From Strix aluco (taxonomy: Eukaryota; Chordata; Aves; Strigiformes; Strigidae), in assembly GCF_031877795.1 (NCBI RefSeq), contig NC_133958.1:2480001-2544000 (forward strand): a DNA stretch of 64,000 nt. Direction: 5' to 3'. A program made the position numbers and the translations under genes. This document shows positions 45,105 through 57,300 of the stretch, piece after piece. The first letter of the stretch is position 1, and every line of letters begins with the position of its first letter. The notes under the pieces are model-generated. The model was not told where the DNA came from and made no database searches. It was given only the letters and a program-made list of their open reading frames with translations.

Positions 45105-48100
45105 TCAGCAAACCTCAGGGCGCTGATATTTCCAGAAGGCGATCTCGCCGTCGTCGCTGCAGGAAGCCAGCAAGCCCGGCTCCTTCGGGTTCCAGGCCAC
45201 GCAGTTGACGTCCTGCGAGTGCGCCCGGGGGACGTGGGCGGCGAGGCTGAAGGTGGGCTGCTGCGGGTCGGAGGACGCGCTCTCCTCGAAAACGCGGATG
45301 GCGTCGTCGCCGCAGGCCGTGGCCAGCGCCCCGGTGAGGTGGCACCTGGGAGCGGGGAGCGGGTCACCCCACGCTGCCGCCGGGAGGAAACGGAGCCCTG
45401 GGGCGAGGGGTAGAATCCACCTCCGTCTACTCACCACGCCACGTCGTAGATGGTCCTGCTGTGGTAGCCAGAGAGGTTGCAGACGCACTTCCAGGTGGGG
45501 TCTGTGCCGCTGCAGGCCACGCCTGGAAGGCAAGAGAATAACCTCGTGTAAGAGTCGGTCAGAAGCTCAGCGTTGTCCCCACACTGTCACCAGGGACGTG
45601 GACAGGAAGGTACCCGACAGCAGGGCCTGTTTGGAACAGTCACCAATCACAAGAGGGGAACGAGGTGAAAAGGCTCCTGAATGCAGAACTGTGTGGTACA
45701 AAGAGTGCAGTGCTATTGTTCAATATAACCCTCACCTTAACCCCTAACTGCTAACCTTAACCCCTAACCCCTCACCCTAACCTTAACCCCTAACCACTAA
45801 CCTTAACCCCTAACCCCTCACCTTAATCCCTACCTGCTAACCTTAACCCCCAACCCTCACCCTAACCCATAACCACTAACCTTAACCCCTAACCCCTCAC
45901 CCCTCATCTTAACCCCCAACCCTCACCCTCACCCCTAACCCCTCACCTTAATCCCTAACCACTAACCTTAACCCGTAACCCCTCACCTTAACCCCTAACC
46001 ACTAACCTTAATCCCTACCTGCTAACCTTAACCCCCAACCCTCACCCTAACCCCTAACCTTAGCCCCTAACCCCTCACCCCTCACCCTAACCCCTAACCA
46101 CTAACCTTAACCCCTAACCCCTCACCTTAATCTCTAACCACTAACCTTAACCCCTAACCCTCACACCTCACCCTAACCACTAACCTTAACCCCTAACCCC
46201 TCCCCCTAACCTTAACCCCTCACCCCTCACCCTAACCCCTATCCTTAACCCCTCACCCTCACCCCTAACTCCTAACTGCTAACCTTAACCCCTAACTCCT
46301 AACCCTCCCCCCTAACCCCTCACCCTAACCACTAACCTTAACCCCTAACCCCTCACCCTCCCCCCTAACCCTCACCCTAGCCACTGTCAAAAAAGATGGA
46401 TCGTAACTGTTGCCGTAACATCGATGAAAAAATCATGAACTTTAGACGAACTTGGCTTCCTTACAATCCCAACACACCCCTCCCGGTTGAGGGCTCCCGC
46501 CTCTACCCCCGACCACGCCTCTGCCCCGCCCCGCCCCGTGGCCTGGCTCGAGAAGGGCAGAGATCCCTGAGGCAGAGGAGGAGCAAGGTGTGTCACTAAG
46601 CATCAAAAATGACTTCTGGGCATGAAAATTCGAAGCTTCCCCACCAAGGATTACAACAACGATCGACGTCGGAGCATTAGCTGGACCCGGGACCGTTGGG
46701 ACGTCTTGAGATCAGCGGTGGCAGCTATAACCTCTCCTCCTCTTCTCTCTAAACTTTACTTTTCCCCTTTTTTTCACCCATCTCTATCACGTGCCGCTTC
46801 ACGGGCAACACAATGAAGTTTCACTGTTTGATTGATGTTCCCCTTTGGTGTTGGTTTTGCACTTTTGAGATCGTAGTAAATGAACCATCGTGAGTCCCCC
46901 GAGTGGCCCGTGACGCCTCGGCTCCTCGCCCACCCTTTTCCCCCGCCCTCTCTTTCCCCCAGCAGGTCCCGAGCGGCTCGGAGCCCCGTGGGCTGGCAGC
47001 CTCACCTTCCTCGTTGCCCGGTTTGTACCGGCGCCAGATGCGCACCGTCTTGTCGTCGCTGCAGGAAGCCAAGCGCTCGCCGCTGCGGTCGAAGGCCACG
47101 CTCCACACCGTCGACTCGTGGCCCTCCAGCGTGGCGCAGCACACCCAGTCGTCCTCCTCTTCGTGGTACAGCTTCACGGTGTCGTCGTAGCTGGCCGAGG
47201 CCAACAGCTGAGCAACGAAACGGCAACGAAACTGCCCTTCACCACAGTCTGAGGGCGGTGGAGCTGGCGCAGGAGCAGGTTGTGGCTCTCCAGGCCCGTT
47301 CCCGGGGTAAGGTCTGGGGTGGAAATTGGGGTGTCCCCTGCTCCGCCAGGCCCAGCTCTTACCTCCTGGTTGGGGTGCCAAACCACGTGCTTGACGTCCT
47401 GCGTGTGGGAGTTGAGGACGCTGACACACTCGTACTCCTCCTCCTCATCCACTGCCGAGAGAAAACCGTGAGAAGGGGGGAGGCCGGGGCTGGGCCGGGG
47501 GCAGCTTTGGCTCCATCGTCCCCCTGCTTCTCTCTGTTCCAGCCCTGGGGAGTGGGCTGCTCCCCCCTGCCCCCCAGCTCCCCCCTCACCTTCCCAGACC
47601 CAGACGCTCTTGTCTCGGCTGCAGGTGGCGAGCAGGGTGCCGGAGGGAGCCCAGGCCACCGACTTCACCTCGTTCTCGTGCCCCTCCAGCGTGGTGACGC
47701 ACTGGGGAGGGAGAGGAGAGGGGAGGAGCGGGGTGGGGGGTGGGGTGGGGGGGCTGGGGGGTGGCGGGGGGGGGTGGGGGGTGTGTCTCACCTCGAAGCC
47801 ATCCTCTTGCTTCTTCCAGATGCAGGTGGTGGCGTCGAAGCTGGCGGAGGCCAGGTAGGAGCCGCAGGGGGACCAGGCCACTCTGCGCACCGTGCGCTGG
47901 TGCCCCTCGCCCAGCACCGCCCGGCAGGACCAGCCCGGCCCTGGGGACAGGGGGATGGCGGCCACCCCCAGGGACAGGCCCCGCCCACACCGACTCTGGG
48001 GACACGCCCCTCCATATAACCCCGCCCCCTCCTCTAGCCCTGCCCACCTTCCCCATAGCCCCGCCCCAGTGCACCTCTAGCACTGCCCCCTTCCCATAGC

Positions 48101-48532
48101 CCCGCCCTCAATGCCACTATAGCCCCACCCCCTCCCCATGGCCCTGCCCTCAATGTCCCTCTAGCCCCGCCCACTCCCCATAGTGCCGCCCCAATGCCCA
48201 CCTAACCCCGCCCCTTCCTATAGCCCCGCCCTCAATGCCCCTATAGCCCTGCCCACTCACAATAGCCCCGCCCTCTCCCATAGCCCCACACCCAATGCCC
48301 CCATAGCCCCGCCCACTCCCCCATAGCCCCGCCCACTCCCCATAGCCCCGCCCTCAATGCCCCTCTAGCCCCGCCCCCTCCCCCGCCGCCCACCTTCCCG
48401 TCCCCAGAGGCGGACCAGCCGGTCCCCGCCGCAGGACGCCAGGAGGCCTCCGCCGGGGCTCCAGGCCAGGAACCAGCACCGGGAATCGGGATGCGCCGGT
48501 ACGCGGCACACCAGCTCCAACGCCTCCTTCAT
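45105..48532 (-). CDS. CIAO1: Cytosolic iron-sulfur assembly component 1 (WD40)
   Basis: CIAO1 is the WD40 subunit of the cytosolic Fe-S targeting complex (with CIAO2B and MMS19), which hands clusters to DNA-metabolism and other apoproteins. Seven exons (minus): 48394-48532, 47792-47940, 47590-47701, 47363-47451, 47006-47207, 45435-45522, 45105-45345. They total 339 aa, exactly the human length, and all are in phase. Start [20 protein letters not shown]. Blades include [87 protein letters not shown] and [15 protein letters not shown], ending [10 protein letters not shown]. It shares a divergent promoter with TMEM127. Intron 5 is the longest and holds the telomere-like array. Confidence 0.97.
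45728..46383. repeat. Degenerate telomere-like array in CIAO1 intron 5
   Basis: About 650 bp built almost wholly from CCCTAAC, CCTTAAC, CACTAAC and CCTCAC variants (for example ccttaacccctaaccactaa). CCCTAA is the vertebrate telomere C-strand hexamer, but here the spacing is mainly 6-8 bp, with higher-order units such as ccttaacccctaacc. It is not a pure TTAGGG array. On the CIAO1 sense strand it reads GGGGTTAAGG-type, G-rich RNA. Confidence 0.93.
46384..47005 (-). other. CIAO1: CIAO1 intron 5, part between array and exon 5
   Basis: Unique-looking intron with a pyrimidine-rich patch near 46735-46790. No exon, gene or recognised repeat was found. Confidence 0.5.
47702..47790. repeat. G-run tract filling CIAO1 intron 2
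   Basis: The whole intron of about 90 bp is ggggtgggg-type low-complexity sequence on the plus strand (C-rich in the transcript), with several potential G-quadruplex runs on the template side. Confidence 0.8.
47975..48385. repeat. GC-box minisatellite filling CIAO1 intron 1
   Basis: Imperfect units of about 20-40 bp of the type catagccccgccctcaatgc / ccctctagccccgcccactc. About a dozen contain CCCCGCCC, the Sp1/KLF GC box. The array starts just inside the gene from the shared CIAO1/TMEM127 promoter. Confidence 0.88.
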
Positions 48533-48653
48533 GGCGGTGGCGCGCCGTGACGTCAGCGCGCCGGAAGCGGAAGTGGCACCGACCGGAAGCGGGGCGGTGG
48601 CGGAGGGGGGCTCCGAGGCGGCGCCGCTGTCGGTGGGCCCGGAGCGCGGCGGC
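48533..48653. promoter_or_regulatory. Divergent CIAO1/TMEM127 promoter
   Basis: Only 121 bp separate the CIAO1 ATG (48532, minus) from the TMEM127 ATG (48654, plus). The gap holds a perfect CRE, TGACGTCA, at 48548-48555, overlapping ETS cores CCGGAAGCGGAAGT at 48561-48574, another ACCGGAAGC near 48582-48590, and a GC box. There is no TATA box. Human CIAO1 and TMEM127 are also head to head. Confidence 0.85.
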
Positions 48654-51447
<2,794 letters not shown>

Positions 51448-53345
51448 TGCGATTATCGCTTTCTCCCCCCCCCCCCCCCCCGAACTTCACTTTCTCAGCA
51501 CCTCCTTCGCTCTTCTGATCTCTCCCACGCAGAGGAACGGACTTTTTGGGTCAGATGATCGGCCTTTTCTTCCCATCCCTTATTTTATTAACTTTACAGC
51601 GTGATTTTTAACCCCGCGCCAGCTCGGCTGGCCGAAATAATGACGGCGTCACCCCCCGGGCGGCTTCTCCCCGGCACGAGGGGCGCTGGGATTCGCTCTC
51701 CCCCCCGCCCCACCCCGTCGGAGATCTCATCCCCACCCTGCGCTGGGAAAACGGGGGGGGGGGGAAATGGCACCGGATTCCCGGCCCAGCACGCGGTGAA
51801 CTCGTGTCCCTCCTCTGTTGAGGCGTTCCGTACACCTGGAGAAAGGTGTGACGCACGCGTGTGTGTATATATTTATATATATATATATATATATAGGGAA
51901 ATCACCCGCCCTGGCGTGCTGGTGGGAGAGGAACAGCCCTTTAGAGCGGCTGTACAGCAGGAGGAAGGTAGAGCGACCCCCCCCCACCGCTCTACCAGCT
52001 CCTCTTTTCTGACTGGCGCTGACCACACGAGCATTTTGCACTTTATTTAGGCTCGGGAGAGGACAGGGACAATTTCAGAGCCAGCTGCCGGGGACTGTCA
52101 CGCTGTAAAACCCCGTTTGCGAGCGGGTGGCACAGCGTGGGCTGATTTTAAAGAAGCTTTTCTGCCGACGGTGGTGGTTTTGGGGGAGCTCTGTCCCCCC
52201 CAACACAAGCTCCGGCTCCTGTTGGCACCTCACCAAGCAAATCTTGGGGGTTTTTTTAGCCAAGATAAAACCAGACTTTGGTACAGCAACAGCTCCCGGG
52301 AAGCAGGTTGAGCCTGCGCTGGAAAACCAGCGTCTCTGCCTGTAGCTTTTATGCAAGTTCCTGACCTCTGCGCCAATCTGCCTCTCCTGCTTTTTGCCCC
52401 CAACTTTTAATCTTGGTGTTTTTCTGTCCTGCTCTTAGTTTATTACCCTGTTTCCCTCCGCAAGCCCTGAGAGACATCAGACCTCGAGGAGCAAATGCTT
52501 CCCCAGACAGTGCCGGAGAGCCCGTCCGACACGTCCAGACCAGCAGCCAAACCCGGCAGGGACAGAGCCGGGTTTTTTGGGCTGTTTAAAGCAAATAGGA
52601 GGAAAAAAAAAACCAAAACCAAACCCACAGGGATGCATCGACCCCAGAGCACCGCAGCACTGAAAAGCTCAAGTCTGGCTCCGTGGAGGGTGCGGTGGTT
52701 TAGGGAAGGAGTTTTAGGACAGGAATACCGCTCCTTGTAGGTTCTCAACCATCCCTCGAACGCTTTTATTACCTGTTTTCTTGCTGCCAGCTGTCTTGCC
52801 CAGCTCATCCCTTTTTTTCCCCTGTCCTGCACCCGCAGCAGCACTGGCTATGCAAGAGCTTCGGCCGCTCGCCGGGGCTCAGGCTGTGGCACAAAATGGG
52901 AAAACTCGGCCCGGGCAGAGCACTGCCTGCACCCGGCAGGACTCGAAGGAGGAAAATCAGCCCCTTAAAACCCTCGAGGGTTTTGCCGGAAGAGCGCGGA
53001 GAGTGGAGAGAAAGCAGCAGGGTGGTGGGCAGGGGGTTTAGCAGCCCCCGGGTGGCTCCTCTTCCTCCTTCATCCCACCTCCGGGCCAAAGAAAACATCC
53101 CGGCGTCCGGCCGGGGCTGGAAACCAGTTTGGGTTTTCCCCACCGGTGACTTATATGCAAGAGAGGGGCTCGAGTGTAAATAGTCTGTGCATAAACACAC
53201 TGTATTTCTGTAAAAAAAGCCACCCCGAAAGAGACAAATGATGTCATTTCCCTCCCCTCCGCTGATCCGCGTAGCTCGGTGGAATCCAGGGGCGCGGGTG
53301 CCGCGGGGTTTGGGGCTCCCCCCTGCCCTTCTCTAGAGGAAATAA
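51448..53345 (+). other. TMEM127: TMEM127 3'UTR, including a TA microsatellite
   Basis: Unique sequence of about 1.9 kb without splice-bounded coding exons runs from the stop codon to an AATAAA at 53340-53345, which would give a long 3'UTR like the human gene's. It contains a gtgtgtatata.../(TA)n microsatellite at about 51858-51896 and T-rich patches. Further AATAAA motifs lie in the minisatellite just downstream. Confidence 0.55.
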
Positions 53346-53439
53346 AGGGGGTGCAAAGAGCCGTGTGTGGGAGCTCGCGCTTTGTTCTGGAAAAGGGGGG
53401 GGGGGGGGGTGCTGCGGCCCGATAAACAGCGCTGTGTTG

Positions 53440-54105
53440 TACCTGCTGTGCTCTGCCCTGCACCCCAATAAACCCCCTGCCTTGTCCCCCGCTGCCCTGC
53501 ATCCCAATAACCATCCTGACCTGCACCCCCCTGCCCTGCACCCCAATAACCAGCTCTGCACCCCAATAACCACCACTGCCTGCACCCACTGCTCCCCAAT
53601 AACCAGCCCACTGCCCTGCACCCCAATAAACATCCCTGCCTACACCCCAGTATTCACCCCTGCCTCACACCTACAGCCCTGCACCCCAATAAACCCCCCT
53701 GCCTTGTCCTCCAGTGTCCTGCACCCCAATAACCATCTCTCCCTTCACCCACAGCCCCCCAATAACCACCCCACTGCACTGCCCCCCAATAACTGGACTT
53801 GCCTACACCCCCTGCCCCCCAGTAACCACCCCTTGCCCCACACTTACACCCCTGCCCCCCAGGAACCACCCAGCCTGCACCCCCCTGCCCTGCACCCCAC
53901 TGGCCCCCGATAACCACCTCTCCCTGCACCCACAGCCCCCCAATAACCACCCCACCCTGCTTCTCCCCAATAACTGGACTTGCCTGCGCCCGCTGCCCCC
54001 CAGGAACCCCCCTGCCTGCACCCCACTGCCCTGCACCCCACTGCCCCCGATAACCACCCCTGTGTGCCCCCGCTGCCCCCCAGGAACCACCCTCACCGCC
54101 CCCCC
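53440..54105. repeat. CACCCCAATAACC minisatellite between TMEM127 and STARD7
   Basis: Degenerate units, commonly 20-45 bp, built on ccctgcaccccaataacca, with variants tgcccccaggaaccacc. At least three variants read caccccaataaac and so create plus-strand AATAAA (near 53468, 53625 and 53691). The array lies between the TMEM127 3' end and the STARD7 promoter. Confidence 0.9.
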
Positions 54106-54234
54106 CCCTGCCCCGCACGCCGCTGCTGGGGGCGTGTCCCCGCGCTAAGCCCCGCCCCTCCCGCCCCAGGCCCCGCCCCCCGAGCCCTCCGCGCCCCGCG
54201 CGCCCTTGCCCTCCCTCCCCCTGGCGTCCGCCGG

Positions 54235-54367
54235 CGCGCAGGGGCGGGCTCTCCCCGCCACCGCCCAATGAACGCGCGACGTGGCGAGGCGGCGGCCAAT
54301 GGCGGCGCGGCGCGGCGTGATGACGCACGGAGCGCGACGCGGGGCGGCCCGCTGAGGGAGCGGCGGC
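54235..54367 (+). promoter_or_regulatory. STARD7: STARD7 CpG promoter with two CCAAT boxes
   Basis: CCAAT occurs at 54265-54269 and 54296-54300 in CpG-dense sequence, followed by a CRE-like TGATGACGCA near 54319. It stands immediately upstream of the STARD7 ATG at 54368. No TATA box. Confidence 0.65.
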
Positions 54368-57300
54368 ATGTTGCAGCCGCGGCGGCCGCTCGTCGGCCTC
54401 GTCGCCCGCTGCGCCCGCGCCGCCCGCCTGGGCCCCCGCCCGCCCGGGCCCGCCGAGGCCCCCCCCGCTGCCGGCGGCCAGGCGGGGGGCGGCACGGCGC
54501 GGCGGGGCCTGCTGGGCCTGTTGGCGCGGCAGTGCAGCTGCGTGACGGGGCAGCGGGCGCGGCGGGCCCGGCGGGCCTGGTACCGCGGCGGCGGGAGCGG
54601 CGGGGACGGGGCGGCCGAGCGGGCGAGGCGCGGCGGCGGCGGCGGCGGCGGGTGGTGGTGGTGGTGGTGGTGGCGGGGGCTGCACCGAGGCCGCCCCGCC
54701 TTCGCCGCTACCGGCCGCCTCATGGCGACCCTGGCCGGTGTCTTCGTCTGGGACGGGCAACGCATCGAGGAGGAGGAGCTGCAGCGGTGGGTGTCCGCCG
54801 CGGGGCCCCCCGGGACCGCCACACCCCCCCGGGACCGCCACACTCCCCCGCCCCCATCCTCAGGGGTCCGGGGACGCCCCAAATCCTTGAGGTCCGGGGT
54901 TCGCGGCGCATGGGGGGCCTCCAGATCCCCCAAACCCCTTGGTCCCACCCTGTTCCTTAGGGCCTGGGGTGCCCCCCCCTTGCTAGGTGCACTAGGGCTC
55001 GGGGTGCCCCCGCCCCCCAAGTCCCTCATCACTAGGAGTGCAACCTCAAGTTTTGAAAGCTTGAGAGTCCCCAAATCCTTGAGGGTGTCCCCTAGATTTT
55101 CTTGGGTGGGGGGGGTGCCCTCACAAACCTTTCCGGGCCCAGGAATGACACCCACTGTAGGTTCTGCCACAAATTTGCCCCAGGGGGTTGCACCCCTCGA
55201 GTCCTCCCCCCACAGGGTGCCCCCCTAAATCTACTGGGGTGCTCCCCAAAATCCTTCCCTGGCTCCTGTTCTGGGAGGGTGTCCCCCAGCTCTTTTTATC
55301 TGGGGTGCTGGGGGGGGGGGGGTGCACCCTTTGTTCCTTAAATCCTGTCACTGCTTGGTGCTCCCCCCTCCCCCCCACCTCCTTGTCCCCTGCGGGTGCA
55401 CCCTCCTCCCCCAAATCCTGCCTCAACAGGGTGCCTCCCCCAAACCCTCTCCGCAGTGGCTTTGGGGTGGCTGCCTACACCCACACTCCCAGGGGTGCTG
55501 CAGAAATGGGTGCCCCCCCCTCCACCCTAGTACTGGGTGCCCCCATCGTGCAGCTGCGCCGAGCATTTACACCTGGGGGAAAGCGCTCGCGTGGCAGGGG
55601 GGGACCCGGTGCCTTCTGATCCGATGACAGAAGGACCCTCCGACCTTTTCGGTTGCTTTTTCAGTGGCCGTGGAAGCGTGCGGCTTCGTTTAGGTGTAAT
55701 TATCCAGCGTAGCCTGTGATAAAGTGGGGGTGAGTCAGGAGAGGTTAATTAAAACTTAATGAGAAGCTCGAGGTGCGATGGGGCATCACCAGGTTTCCCA
55801 TCTCTTAAATTCTGCGTCCGGGTGCCTCGTCCAGACCGTCCTGTGGGAGTTAAATACCCCGTATTTGCTTAAGTAGCTTACCTAAGGCTTAATTAAATCT
55901 TGGAGCTAATGAGAAACAACCCTCACGCCCTGATTTATGACACCTTCAAACATTTTAGAGAGATCCCCAGCCTTTACGCGTGGCCAGCGCTGAAAAAAGA
56001 CCAAATCCCGGTTTTATTCCCCAACAGAAAGCGCCGCCGCTCTGTGTCGCGTGGCCTGTCGGGTCCCAGCGCCGGGGGTAAACCCTGCCTGATGTTTTCC
56101 AGCAAGCTCAGCAGGGCTCGGCTTAGGCCTGGGATTAAAGGCAGCATCAGTCTTTTCTTGTTCAAGGTTACTCTTTGCAGGCTTGAGCCTCCTCACCTTA
56201 ATTTAAGGACTCCTCAGCCTAGTCCTCTTCCTTCACTTTACCAGGCCAGAGCGAGTTCACTGTTAATATTCCTCTTTATTATTTACTTTCTCCTTATTCC
56301 TTTAATCATTTACTCTCCCTCGTGGCTCTCTAGGCTTCAGTCTAGTTGTGCGAACGATAAAATCCTCAGCAAAGTCTTTGCTCGTTGTTATAACGAGTTG
56401 GAGTCGTGGCAGGTGTCGGCAGGAGAGCTTTGCTCTCCTCCACAACCGATGTATTTTTTACAAGACAGGTGGGAATACGCCGCACACGGGCTCAGAACGA
56501 CAGTGGAAATAAATAAATAGGATAAAACTGCGCGGTGAAACTTCTGGTTTAGCTCTCCCCTCCCGGTTAGCTCGCTGGTGGCTTTGTGTCAGCCAGGGAG
56601 CTGTGTCTCCTCTTGGGGTTTAAAATAGCTCTGTGCTTTGGTATCATCTTTCTCCTCCCCTCCCAGCTCTCCTGCCCCTGTCTCATATAACTTCGGGGGC
56701 AGATTTTTGTTTTTTTTCTTGGTAAAACCCATAATCCCACCGTCTGGTTCGTAGCTGTCAGGAGAGTACAATGGCACGGGAGAGCTGTGCCCGTGGCCGG
56801 TGTCACCTCCAGCCTGCCCCCCGTCCCTTGCGGTGACACCCCGCCCGGTGCTGGTGCACAAACACCGACGCAGCCCCCCCCGGTGAAGCACGGCCGGGGC
56901 TGGACGCCGGCCAGGGAAGCGGCTCAGACGGCTTTTGGCGTCCGGCCGTCCTTTAGCTGCCGGCTAACGAAGGCGCCTCGTCCTCCGTGGCGCCGGTGGG
57001 AGCGAGCTGTGCCGGGCGATGGAAGCGCTGCTGAGGTGAGAGCTGTGCTGCCGGGCTGGGAACCGCCTCCTCCGGCAGTTTGCTTCGTTTGGAAATGAAA
57101 ACGAGCGGGTTGAGGGTGCGGGGCTGGGCTTGCGCTGCGAAGCCCCTTCGCTGTTCAGGTGCTGGTGACGATGGTTTGGTTTTCAGGCGTTGCAGGGCTG
57201 TGCCCCTTCCTCAGGGAGAGGGAATGGTGGATTCTGTTTCTTACGCCGCGAGACGGGCACTTGTTTGCAGAGGGCCAGCAGCAGCCTTGTGCCTCGACGC

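Noticed and set aside
45728-46383. Chromosome end within the window
   Set aside because: Intact CIAO1 exons lie on both sides and the array is degenerate, so it is interstitial.
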